From: Planctomycetota bacterium | Lineage (GTDB): Bacteria; Planctomycetota; UBA1135 | Direction: 5' to 3' | NCBI GenBank assembly: GCA_021776795.1 | Contig: JAJFFC010000012.1 | Location: forward strand, 110,724 to 174,723 | DNA length: 64,000 nucleotides | Translations under genes and position numbers: made by a program | Notes under the pieces: model-generated | Told to the model about the DNA's origin: nothing | Database searches by the model: none | The model's input: the letters and a program-made list of their open reading frames with translations, nothing else | Shown: piece after piece, positions 32,539-41,774 of the stretch | Numbering within the stretch: the first letter of the stretch is position 1 | Layout of the letters: each line of letters starts with the position of its first letter

Positions 32539-35252
32539 AGCGCGAACCCATCGTCTTTGTTCTCGTCTTGGCCATCCTTGGCCTGATGGGGTACCAGCTC
32601 ACCTCGAACAAGGTCCCGGCTCCCGCGCGTTCGGGTAAGAGCAAGCAGATTGAGCCATACGCCTTGCCCGATGCTGATGGCGTCGCCCAACTGAATGGCA
32701 ATGGCCCGCGTCGCGATCTGTTCTTGCGCCCCAGCGCCGATACTCCGCTGCCTCCCCTGCAGCTGCCAGCGCCGCCTTTGGCGGCTTTCCCGGAATTGAT
32801 GCCGCCTCCGCTTCCGCTGGGTCGCTTCGATGGATGGTGTCAGCACCTGATGGTGTTGGAGCCAGGACTCGCAGGTAGCCTCGATGACTTGTTCGTTGCC
32901 GGCGATACGATTGCCGGCTCCCTCGATGCTGGGGGCGAAGGGCTGTCGAGCAGTCCTGACCTCGACAACGCGTTTGCCGATCAAGATGCGGCCTACCGTC
33001 AATCTTATGACTGGATTCGCTTGAGCCCAGTGTCCACGGTGTACGGACACATCATGAATGAAGATCGCTATGAGCTTGCTCAGGGCGATGACCTGATTTT
33101 TGTCACCGTGAACCCGGCGACTGGCCGCGAAAGTGTGGTTGATCAGTTGTTTACCAAGGACAACTACGAGGCCTTTGGTTTTGCCGAAACGCTACGCAAT
33201 GAAATCGAACTGTTGATCCGCAAGGAGCGCGGCACCATGACCGCGGGCCGCCTCGACAGCATTCGCGAAACCATTAGCTGGTTCTTGAATCAAGGCTTGC
33301 AAGAGCCGGTGGCTTTTGAGTACGCCGAAGAAATGGCACGCAAGGCAGTGGAGCTCGCTCCGGATGACATCAACAGTTGGCTCAGCCTCGGCGAAGTGTG
33401 GGAGCGCACCTTTGCCTTTGACCGCGCCTTTGCCATGTACGCACAGTTGGCTGGGGAGTCTTTGCCGCAAGTGCCGAGCGCCTTAGATGTCCCTGTGCCG
33501 CAAGGTCGCTTCGATTACGCCGCTGCGCCACGCGTGCATATGGCTAGCATTTTGCAGCGCCTTGGCTTGGAAAAGGAAGCGCGCGAGCAACTCGAAGTCG
33601 CTTTGAATTTAGCCGACGGCGATCCTTCCGCGCCTTTGGCCTTGGGACAGATGTACCTCGCCGATGGTCGCCTCGAAGAGGGTCAAGGCCTGATTGAACG
33701 CGCCCTGACCTTGCAGCCTCGCCGCAATAGCCCAGCCGCCTTGGCCAATGGCCTTGCCGTTGGTGAAGCCGCTCTAGCGCGCGGTCAATGGGACGCTGCG
33801 ATTGCGGCCTATGAGGAAACCTTGCGTGCGGCCAATGACGATGCGCAGGCAAGCATTGCGGCATCCAGTGGACATGCGGCTGCGCTCTACCTGAGCGGGC
33901 GATTTGCCGATGCCCAAGAGATTGCCAACGCAGCAATCCAGCAGTACGGCAGCCACCCGCACTTGCTGTACATGCGTGGTGTTGCCGAAGCCGCCGATGG
34001 TGGTTCTGCAGGCAATGTCATCCGTGACCTTCGCGCCGCTGCTGTCGCCGCTCCCTTCGACGCGGCCCCAGCCTTTGCCGCGCAAGCTTTCTGGTTAGAT
34101 CGTTTAGGAGAGGAGGAAGCCGCTGCCGAGGCCCTAGATCAAGCTTTATCGCTGGATCCAAGTCTGGTTTACGGTCGTTACCTCCGCGCCGTCTGGGACG
34201 CCGAAGCGGGCGGTCAACAGGCTGCCGCCGATTTGCTGCTCGACTTAGCGCGCCACGCCGCTCCCAATGCTGCAGTATTGTCCTCCTTCGGCACTTTGCT
34301 CTATAACGATGGATCGTTCACCCAAGCTTCGGTGGCCTTTAGCCGTTCGGAAGAGGAGTTCCCGCAGGGCTACGCCTTGCTTCCTAACCAAGATGCCTGG
34401 GGGCAGCTGACTTTGCGCCGTGCTTTGAATCATTTGGCGCTTGGAGAAGTGGAAGACACGATTGCTGCCTGCGAGGCGGCGTTGTCTCTCGATGAAAACC
34501 TGCTGGCCGCGCGCAACTTGAAGGCCGCAGCCTTGTATGCCAGCGGCGACCTCGATGCCGCCACGGCAGACTTCTCTTACGTGCTCGATTTGCTGCGCGA
34601 AGAGGAAGAGCATCCGCAGCGTCTTTACGCGGAAAATTGGCAGGCACGGGTCATGGAGCATGATCGCTTGCGCCGCTGGACCGACGACTTCGACGGCCGC
34701 CGCCTGGCTGCCGGCTGGGATACGCAAGCCGGGGCGCGTCTAGGCGTAGAACCACGCTTGGAAGATGGCGCTTTGACCATTCGTGGCAAGCATGATGGTG
34801 GGGGCGAAACCCGCACCTATCGCACCATGCCAGGCATTGCCTTCCGTCAGTTCGCCGGCACTTTGGCCGTCGGCCGCGGCCACCAAGGAGAAGCAGGCTT
34901 GTTCTTGGCGCTCATGAACCGCTCGCGAGAGTTGTGGTCCTTCCGCGTCTACCGCGACCGCGAAGGCGTGGTGGCCTGGGCGACGACCCAAGGCTCGCGC
35001 AGTGAACAAGGCCGCACCGCTTTCCGCATTGCAGAAGGAGGCTCGGCGCGGGTGCAGTTCAGCTTGAACCGCGAGACCTCCGTACCTGTGCTGACGGTCA
35101 CGATCGAAGGCCAGGTGGTTTGGTCCGAAGAAGTCTCCAACTTGCGCAACCCCACGGGTTCGATGGCGGTCGGCTTGTCCGCCACCACGGCTCACTCCCT
35201 AGATGTCGACGTCGCCCTCGATGACGTCGCCCTGATCTACGCTCAACCATGA
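32535..35252 (+). CDS. PilP/GspC-like protein fused to TPR array and concanavalin-like domain
   Basis: This is a 905-residue protein. It has an N-terminal helix (5-22), a proline-rich linker and RRDLFLRPS (59-67), which resembles the RDPF-type motif of GspC/PilP. From about 260 to 710 it consists of TPR helices, for example EKEAREQLEVALNLADGDPS and NHLALGEVEDTIAACEAALS. The last 190 residues form a beta-sandwich resembling concanavalin/3-keto-glycoside-hydrolase-type modules (WTDDFDGRRLAAGWD, LEDGALTIRGKHDG, SLDVDVALDDVALIY). It is probably the periplasmic scaffold linking inner membrane, pseudopilus and secretin. This domain order is not one I know. It overlaps both neighbours by four bases. 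Confidence 0.75.
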   Translation: MKREPIVFVLVLAILGLMGYQLTSNKVPAPARSGKSKQIEPYALPDADGVAQLNGNGPRRDLFLRPSADTPLPPLQLPAPPLAAFPELMPPPLPLGRFDGWCQHLMVLEPGLAGSLDDLFVAGDTIAGSLDAGGEGLSSSPDLDNAFADQDAAYRQSYDWIRLSPVSTVYGHIMNEDRYELAQGDDLIFVTVNPATGRESVVDQLFTKDNYEAFGFAETLRNEIELLIRKERGTMTAGRLDSIRETISWFLNQGLQEPVAFEYAEEMARKAVELAPDDINSWLSLGEVWERTFAFDRAFAMYAQLAGESLPQVPSALDVPVPQGRFDYAAAPRVHMASILQRLGLEKEAREQLEVALNLADGDPSAPLALGQMYLADGRLEEGQGLIERALTLQPRRNSPAALANGLAVGEAALARGQWDAAIAAYEETLRAANDDAQASIAASSGHAAALYLSGRFADAQEIANAAIQQYGSHPHLLYMRGVAEAADGGSAGNVIRDLRAAAVAAPFDAAPAFAAQAFWLDRLGEEEAAAEALDQALSLDPSLVYGRYLRAVWDAEAGGQQAAADLLLDLARHAAPNAAVLSSFGTLLYNDGSFTQASVAFSRSEEEFPQGYALLPNQDAWGQLTLRRALNHLALGEVEDTIAACEAALSLDENLLAARNLKAAALYASGDLDAATADFSYVLDLLREEEEHPQRLYAENWQARVMEHDRLRRWTDDFDGRRLAAGWDTQAGARLGVEPRLEDGALTIRGKHDGGGETRTYRTMPGIAFRQFAGTLAVGRGHQGEAGLFLALMNRSRELWSFRVYRDREGVVAWATTQGSRSEQGRTAFRIAEGGSARVQFSLNRETSVPVLTVTIEGQVVWSEEVSNLRNPTGSMAVGLSATTAHSLDVDVALDDVALIYAQP

Positions 35253-35878
35253 TTTGCTCCCTACGCAGTCGTCGCTCCGGCTTCACGCTCCTCGAGCTGA
35301 TGGTGGCGCTGATCATCATTGGCATCCTTGGCGCTTCTTTCCTAGTCATTGGTGGCAATGTGTTCGGAGACTCGAAGAAGACACAGGCCAAAGCTCGTTT
35401 GCAAACGATTGGCGCTTTGATTGAAAGCTACCGCAACTTGGAAGGGGAGTACCCCGACGACCGATTGCCAGCGGCTTTAAATGCCAACGAAATGAACAGC
35501 CAAGCCGAAGCTTTGGTGGTGGCTTTATTCGACGCCGAGTACCGCGGCGAGCGCCCCTCGGAGCAGTGGCTGATCAATACCGACCAAGATGAGACCTCGC
35601 GCAATCCCACCGGATTGGCCAGTCGCGAACTGTTCGAGCTTGCCGATCCCTGGGACAACCCGATTGTCTACCTCGATAGCTTGCACTACAGCGATCGCGT
35701 CACGCGCATGGTGACGGCAGGACTCGATGAGTTCTATGAAGAGCAAGAGGTCAGCCCCGGACGCAATGAGCGCACCGGTAGTTTCTGGGAGCCGAATAGC
35801 TTCCAGTTGATTTGCGCCGGCCCAGACGGGCTGTTTGGCACCGAAGACGACATCACGTCCTACTCAATCAATAACTAA
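35249..35878 (+). CDS. GspG-like major pseudopilin
   Basis: This 209-residue protein has a type III prepilin signal: SRRSG before FTLLELMVALIIIG, with predicted cleavage after Gly11 and Glu at mature position 5. After the helix come GspG features: DSKKTQAKARLQTIGALIESYR, EGEYPDD, a central ELADPWDNPIVYL strand, and a C-terminal AGPDGLFGTEDDI acidic turn that corresponds to the calcium site of GspG. It is longer than typical GspG (about 140). It should be the main subunit of the pseudopilus and needs a prepilin peptidase, which is not in the window. Confidence 0.88.
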   Translation: MICSLRSRRSGFTLLELMVALIIIGILGASFLVIGGNVFGDSKKTQAKARLQTIGALIESYRNLEGEYPDDRLPAALNANEMNSQAEALVVALFDAEYRGERPSEQWLINTDQDETSRNPTGLASRELFELADPWDNPIVYLDSLHYSDRVTRMVTAGLDEFYEEQEVSPGRNERTGSFWEPNSFQLICAGPDGLFGTEDDITSYSINN

Positions 35879-36894
35879 TGACGCCGCAGTGGCTTCACCG
35901 CGCTTCCGCTGACCGCTCCGGTCCTAGGAGGCACGCCGCATTTACGCTCCTCGAGCTGATGTTGGTGATGGTTTTGCTTGGCGTGGTGGCAGGCATTGGA
36001 CTTGCCGGATTAGATAACGTCGACCCGGGTTACCGTGCCCTGGAATCTTCCCTAACCACCTTTATCGAGAGTAGTCGCGACCGCGCCCGCGGTAGTGGAT
36101 ACCCGGTAGAAGTGTTGCTCCAGGAAAAAACTCTGGAGCGACCCGCGCGCATGCAGCGTGCGGTGTTCCGGCCGATATTGGAAGCTAGTTTTGAGAAAGC
36201 TTTTGTCGCCCGTGAGCGTATTGAGATTCGAGGTGATTCCAGTTTGGACGAACGGGGCCGCTTTGGCGCCGGTTTGGATTTAGAATCCGGCGGTGAGGCC
36301 AACTTCGATGGCCGCGGTAACCCCAACCTCAGTCGCGGCTTCTCCTTGGAGTTTGATTTCCGCGACCGCCGTTTAGAAGGCGGCACCATCCTGACCTGGG
36401 AAGGCTTGCTGGGTATGACCCTACGTCGGGGTGGGGTGTTGGAGATTGTGCTGCAAGCTGGCGATGGCGACTACTTCCAAGATGTTCGCCTTGAGCTCCC
36501 TGCCGAGGTCGTGCGCAGTGGTCGTTGGCAGCATTTGCGATTGACCGCCATGAATGAAGAGCTGGTGGCGATTGTCGATGGCAAAGAAGCTGGCCGCACC
36601 AGCACCCCGCCGATTTTTGGCGTCCCGCGCAGCGGGATTCGCCTCGGTGCGATGGAACGTGGTTGGAGTGGCCAAATCGACGAAATCCTTGTGCTCGCCC
36701 GGGTGATTGAGAACGGGCCTGAACTTCCAGATGAAGTCAGCGTGGAGTCCACCTATCCCTTGCGCTTCGATCGTCACGGCACTCTAGATGCCCAACGGCA
36801 CCCCAGCACCGGTGTGCCCATGATTATGCGCTCCTTCGACGACGAAATCGCGAGCTTCCTGGTCGGTCGCTTTACCCAGGAGGTCTTGCTGTGA
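35878..36894 (+). CDS. GspH-like pseudopilin carrying a LamG/concanavalin-like domain
   Basis: This 338-residue protein is preceded by TAATG. The prepilin motif is RRHAAFTLLELMLVM, with cleavage predicted after Ala21 rather than Gly and Glu26 at +5. The pilin-type helix is followed by SLTTFIESSRDRARGSGYPV, as in GspH. Residues about 122-277 form a LamG_3-like module: FSLEFDFRDRRLEGG, GRWQHLRLTAMNEELVAIVDG, and the closing WSGQIDEILVLAR. The chain then returns to pilin-like strands (YPLRFDRHGTLD). The module is therefore inserted within the pseudopilin globular domain, which is unusual. It overlaps the next gene in GTGA. Confidence 0.8.
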   Translation: MTPQWLHRASADRSGPRRHAAFTLLELMLVMVLLGVVAGIGLAGLDNVDPGYRALESSLTTFIESSRDRARGSGYPVEVLLQEKTLERPARMQRAVFRPILEASFEKAFVARERIEIRGDSSLDERGRFGAGLDLESGGEANFDGRGNPNLSRGFSLEFDFRDRRLEGGTILTWEGLLGMTLRRGGVLEIVLQAGDGDYFQDVRLELPAEVVRSGRWQHLRLTAMNEELVAIVDGKEAGRTSTPPIFGVPRSGIRLGAMERGWSGQIDEILVLARVIENGPELPDEVSVESTYPLRFDRHGTLDAQRHPSTGVPMIMRSFDDEIASFLVGRFTQEVLL

Positions 36895-39800
36895 TTTCAA
36901 ACCGCCGTGGCGCCGCCTTGATCATTGTGCTGATGGCATTGGCAGTGTTGTTCGCCCTGGGCGTGCCATTCTTGTTTGCGAGCCGCACCCGAGCCGAGTC
37001 GTCAAACGAAAGTTTTGACCGCGTGCGCGCCATTTTAGAGACTGAAGCTGCAGGGCGAACATTCGCCCAGGCCGAAGCGAGGAGCCATCCTTCGATCGAT
37101 CCAACGCCGCTGTTTGATAGCGTCGACGAATACGACACTCAAGACCTCGGCGTGTTGCCTCAGAATCTCGGTGGCGGCTTTGAAAGTAGCACCGCCTCGT
37201 GGGGGGTGGAAGTGGAGAATGTCCAAGGGCGCATTTCCTTGGCTACCGCACCCATGATGCTGTTGCAGAATCTGTTGCATCCTTGCTATCTGTCCAAGGA
37301 AGTGACTTACCGCGATAGCGTGATTGAGGTCACCAGCACCGAAGGCTTTGCCGAGAGTGGTCTGGTGCTGATTGGTACGCAATGGGTGCAGTACACCGGC
37401 AAGGAGGATAGGCGTTTCACAGGCATTCTCGGCGCACCGGACCCGCCTCAGGAGCTCGACGAAATCCGCTTCCGCGAAGGGCAACCCATGATCGACCCGC
37501 GGGTGTTCTCTTTGGTGTTGTCGCGCTTCAATGGCGCGGGCTACAACCCGCCATCGTTCTTGGCCGACCTGTTGCAGTTCCAGTTGGGGGGACCAGATAG
37601 CCGCCTCAACGAACAGGAACTGCGGCGCCTAGAAAACTACTGCATGATGTCCACCGGAGCTTTTGGGACCTCCGATTGGGAGCCTGCAGGGTGGATGACG
37701 CGCGAAATTAATCCCGAGATTCCAGAGCTACTGTCAGTCAACGATGGCAGTCTGTTCAATCGCGGTAGCTTGATTCGCATCGAAGGGGAAAATGGACAGA
37801 GCTTCCACTCCATGGTGTTGGCTGCTGGCAGTGGCCGCTTGCTATTGGCTGCGCCGATTCCCCCAGAGTTCGAACGCTTCCGCACGCGCGTCATGGCTTT
37901 ACGTCGCGAGCCGATTGACATCAATGCCTGTCGCCCGGAGATTTTGAAAGCCTTGGCAATGGGTGTGAGTTTCCGCGGCACTGCCCCGGTCGTCAGCGAC
38001 CGCCCAGCCACTGGTCGAAGTGGTCGCGAATGGGTCAATCCCACCGAGGCCAATCGCTTTGCCGTGGCGGTCCAGGAGGCGCGCCCAATCGAAGGTCCAG
38101 CCGATTTGTGGCAGCGCGTGTTGCGCCCCATGGCCGAAGCTGGCGCCATGAGTGACCTCGACGCTTGGGCTCTATACGTCAACGGCATCGACCCCAATCA
38201 TGGTTCCTTGGCCTCAAGCACGGTGGGTTATGCCTATCGTTCCGGCGACCGTTACCGCCAGCGCGTCAATGCTGCGGTGCGTTCCCGCCTTGGCCGTTCC
38301 CTTGCTCGAGCCAGTTTCCTCGAGACCATGTGGGCCGCGCCAGATGGACCCTTGTTGGATTTTCTGCAAGACCAGGAATCCTTTGAAGATCGCGGTCGAT
38401 TTTCGCGCAGCCTGCATGGCATGACCCTCATGCCCAACAACCTGGGCAACTGGATCAACACCTTCGGCACGCCGACCACTGCGCCCAGCTTGCAGATGGG
38501 TACTTTGCAGGAACTCGGCATGATGTTTCCGGACAAAGAGCCTGAGCTTTCCTCGATCATGCCCGAAACCGTGCGCCGAGCCGACGCTTTCCCGCGGGGC
38601 GCGATTGGCCGAGTCGAACACTTTGATTACGAACCGTCACCTTTAGGTCGCAGCTTGACGGAGCGCGGCCCTTATCGCCCACCCCTGGAAGATTGGGGTG
38701 TGGTGGCAGGAGCGGGAACTTCCGACAACGAACCTTTGGCCTTTGAAGGTTGGTTCTTCGCCGAAAATGGCTTGGCTGATGGCGCCCTCATGGACCTGAG
38801 TGGATTCCAAACCGACCGCAACCGGGTGACGGTGGCCTTTGAGCAAGGCGAGTTGGTGGTGCGTTGCCGTGGTACCGCTGGCGAAGATCCTGCTGACCCA
38901 GATGGCCTCGAAGAGGCGATTGTGGTGCGTATCGACCCGGCGGAATATCCGTTGCTGGACCGCTGGTTCCACGTAGGCGTGTTGTTGCGCGCCAACTCGC
39001 CGCGCGGTATCCAAGTCACGATTGATGGCGTTCCGCGTGGGGATATTGATGGCTACACCCATCTCACCGCAGCCTTGGGCAGCACTTCGCCGGGAGATCC
39101 AGGCGGGGTGATTTCTGTGGAAAGTACCGAGGGCTTCCCCGACCGTGGGGCGATTCGCATAGGCGATGAAATCATCGAGTACATTTCGAAAACCCAAACG
39201 TCCTTCATCGCAGACCGCAATCTGCAAGACGCCTTCGGCGGTCGTGCAGTACGCGAAGCCACCGACACCTTTGCCTTGGCATTGGACAGTTCGCACCCGG
39301 TAGGGAGCGCCGTCGAAATCTATGGCTATTCCGCCATTCTCGATGGCGACATCGCCCCGGGCGGCGCGCGCACGACCGGCACTTTTGGGCCGTGGTCGAT
39401 GGCCTCGAGCATTGAAGGTCCGGAAACCATCATCGTCGAAATCGATGGCTTCCCCGGCTTCCCAATCGATTTGGGCGAGGGCATCAACGCCAGCTACGTG
39501 GGCCCGATTGAACTCTCTCCCTTAGAGCAAGTCCAGACGGATCACCTTTACGCCGAAGCCTTCCAAACCGATGGTGGCTATGCGCTGATGTGGCAAGGGC
39601 GTTTGGCGGTCACCAACGCCGAGGACGGCAGCCGCTTTGGTGGTATGGAAGTCGTGCGCTACAGCAGTCGCGAAGGCACCACGTTGACCTTGAGCGAGCG
39701 CAATGTGCAGACTCCGGGCATTTCCGATGCTCCGAATGGCGTGTTCTCCACAGATGGCAACAGCTATGTGATGCTCTTCCAAGAGGACATCCTGGTCAAC

Positions 39801-41774
39801 GTCGATGGCGGCACCCCGGCCAATGACCTGGAAACGCTCAATGTCTACATCATGCCGATTTCGGTGCATGTGGCTGGCGCCACTGACTTGAGTTACCGCA
39901 GCGGCGACCCTGAGTTGAGTGAGTTCGTACAGCTCACACATACCGACGACCCAGGGCAAACTGAATGGGTGCGCTATGACAGCATCCTCAATGGCAACTT
40001 CCTGCGGGATGATTGGGGAGCCTTGAACCGTGCGATTGGCGCTCTCTTCGACGACTCATTGCTCGACGAAGATGTCCTTCCCGGAGGCCCTCCATCGGCA
40101 CCCAACCAGCCCGGCCCAGATGCGCCTACAGATGCTCCCTCTGTGGGCTTGATGATTGGCAGTGCGCCGATTGTCATGAGCAAAGAGTTGCTGTTACCTG
40201 AGCAGGACCCTGAAGACGATATGGCCCTGCGGCCAACGCTCGGCACTCCTGAAGAGCGCGACGATTTCATCACCGCCATTTTGGAGCGCTATCACTTCCG
40301 CGGCGTGATGGGCACCTTCGACCATGAGCATGGTCCGGGCATAGAAGCGGTGCCGGTGTTTACCGTACGTCGTTGGCGCGATGTCGTCCCCGAATCCGAG
40401 CCTTCCTTTGGCTTCGTCGGCCGCCATGACCGAGTGGCGGTGATGGAAGCAGGCAGCTTGGCCAATCCATTCTGGTTCACCGTGATGTGGTCACGGACCC
40501 CAGACATCAATCGTGGTGGCGTGCGCATCGCCGACACCTATGTGGCCTTTACTACGGCACCTGGCATTCCTTTCCTGGGCTCGGACTTCAGCCAGTTGGT
40601 GCAGCAAGGGCTCAGTCAGGACCTGCGCAACTTCAACCGCATCTGCAAGTTCCCGAACCAAGAACGCCCGCTCGCCTTGACCGAGTTCACGGTTGGCGGC
40701 GATGCCACAGGAACTCTGCCCGAGTTTCAGGGTATGGTCGATGAAGTTGCCATGCACACCGTGGCCGGCATGGGCACGCCGACGCTGTCCTCGGCACGCG
40801 GCGCCTTCATCCTTGATCAAGACTTGCTCGACAGCGAAAACAGCTTCATTGAGGTCGACCCCATCTATGTGGTGGTCGATGGCCTGGAGCAGCACAATGG
40901 CACGCCGACGGCTGGAGCCTTCTTGTCCAATATTCCGACCAGTGGCTTGCTGGACATCGATGGCGAACGCGTGGCTTATGTCGACGTCGACGCCGCCAAT
41001 GGCCAAATCACTTTGGCCACCGATGGCCGCGGCCTACATGGCACCGAAATCCGCGGGCACTCCAAGGGGGCGCGCATCTTCATGGTCGATGACCGCCCGT
41101 CTTCCACGCTGACTCGTGGCATGTCGCAGACCTCAGCAGAGGTCGAGGTCGAAGATGCCACAGGTTTTGGCCTTTACGACGCCCTGTTGATTGACAACGA
41201 GTTAGTTCATGCGCCGATGCGCAATAACTCCTTCCTGACTATGCCACGGGTGCGCGGTTTGGGTGGCACCGAGGGCAACGGACTCTTGCGCGGACGCTTC
41301 GGCACCACTCCAGAGCCCCATGCCGAGGGCACCTTGGTTTACGCCATGCCTACGCGCTGGGCGCATACTTATGCGAGTCGCTCCGACAGTGGTGCGCATG
41401 CTCGCTTCGATGCTTCTTATGAAGCACCTGGCGGTTATTGGCGAGGCATGTCTTTTCAAGCGGAAATCCCTGATGCCAGCATTCAGTACCGCGTCTTGGC
41501 ACGCGTCAACGACGTGTCCTGGGAGGGCAATCCCGCGCAAACTCCAGGCTTGATCCAGGTCGATGACCTGCAAGCCGATGACTCTGGGTTACTGCCGCTC
41601 AACCTCAATGGCGATCGCATGCAGTTGCGCTTTCAGATTGACTGGTTGGATGGCGCCTTTGACCCGGTCGATTTTCAAGCCACCGGTTGGACCCAAGCGC
41701 CTCGCTTACGCAGCATTCTTGTTGACTACCTCGCCGAGGCCCAAGCCTTGCGTCGCCAGGAGGTCCAAGAATGA
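36891..41774 (+). CDS. Giant GspK-like minor pseudopilin with LamG-like and tail-type repeat modules
   Basis: This is a 1627-residue protein starting at GTG with CAGGAGG seven bases upstream. The N-terminus (SNRRGAALIIVLMALAVLFA) is GspK-like: cleavage after Gly7 and no Glu at +5. The GspK body is recognisable through NVQGRISLATAPMMLL and PIDINACRPEILKALAMG. Typical GspK has about 330 residues; the rest is extra. It includes LamG-like beta modules at about 615-735 and 1175-1300. A motif of the form I-x-V-x-s-T-x-G-F-x-x-x-G-x-I-x-I-G/D-x-E-x-I-x-Y recurs at about 144, 740, 1351 and 1416. The motif is seen in phage-tail and surface proteins. It probably forms a large tip domain on the pseudopilus. 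Confidence 0.78.
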   Translation: MISNRRGAALIIVLMALAVLFALGVPFLFASRTRAESSNESFDRVRAILETEAAGRTFAQAEARSHPSIDPTPLFDSVDEYDTQDLGVLPQNLGGGFESSTASWGVEVENVQGRISLATAPMMLLQNLLHPCYLSKEVTYRDSVIEVTSTEGFAESGLVLIGTQWVQYTGKEDRRFTGILGAPDPPQELDEIRFREGQPMIDPRVFSLVLSRFNGAGYNPPSFLADLLQFQLGGPDSRLNEQELRRLENYCMMSTGAFGTSDWEPAGWMTREINPEIPELLSVNDGSLFNRGSLIRIEGENGQSFHSMVLAAGSGRLLLAAPIPPEFERFRTRVMALRREPIDINACRPEILKALAMGVSFRGTAPVVSDRPATGRSGREWVNPTEANRFAVAVQEARPIEGPADLWQRVLRPMAEAGAMSDLDAWALYVNGIDPNHGSLASSTVGYAYRSGDRYRQRVNAAVRSRLGRSLARASFLETMWAAPDGPLLDFLQDQESFEDRGRFSRSLHGMTLMPNNLGNWINTFGTPTTAPSLQMGTLQELGMMFPDKEPELSSIMPETVRRADAFPRGAIGRVEHFDYEPSPLGRSLTERGPYRPPLEDWGVVAGAGTSDNEPLAFEGWFFAENGLADGALMDLSGFQTDRNRVTVAFEQGELVVRCRGTAGEDPADPDGLEEAIVVRIDPAEYPLLDRWFHVGVLLRANSPRGIQVTIDGVPRGDIDGYTHLTAALGSTSPGDPGGVISVESTEGFPDRGAIRIGDEIIEYISKTQTSFIADRNLQDAFGGRAVREATDTFALALDSSHPVGSAVEIYGYSAILDGDIAPGGARTTGTFGPWSMASSIEGPETIIVEIDGFPGFPIDLGEGINASYVGPIELSPLEQVQTDHLYAEAFQTDGGYALMWQGRLAVTNAEDGSRFGGMEVVRYSSREGTTLTLSERNVQTPGISDAPNGVFSTDGNSYVMLFQEDILVNVDGGTPANDLETLNVYIMPISVHVAGATDLSYRSGDPELSEFVQLTHTDDPGQTEWVRYDSILNGNFLRDDWGALNRAIGALFDDSLLDEDVLPGGPPSAPNQPGPDAPTDAPSVGLMIGSAPIVMSKELLLPEQDPEDDMALRPTLGTPEERDDFITAILERYHFRGVMGTFDHEHGPGIEAVPVFTVRRWRDVVPESEPSFGFVGRHDRVAVMEAGSLANPFWFTVMWSRTPDINRGGVRIADTYVAFTTAPGIPFLGSDFSQLVQQGLSQDLRNFNRICKFPNQERPLALTEFTVGGDATGTLPEFQGMVDEVAMHTVAGMGTPTLSSARGAFILDQDLLDSENSFIEVDPIYVVVDGLEQHNGTPTAGAFLSNIPTSGLLDIDGERVAYVDVDAANGQITLATDGRGLHGTEIRGHSKGARIFMVDDRPSSTLTRGMSQTSAEVEVEDATGFGLYDALLIDNELVHAPMRNNSFLTMPRVRGLGGTEGNGLLRGRFGTTPEPHAEGTLVYAMPTRWAHTYASRSDSGAHARFDASYEAPGGYWRGMSFQAEIPDASIQYRVLARVNDVSWEGNPAQTPGLIQVDDLQADDSGLLPLNLNGDRMQLRFQIDWLDGAFDPVDFQATGWTQAPRLRSILVDYLAEAQALRRQEVQE

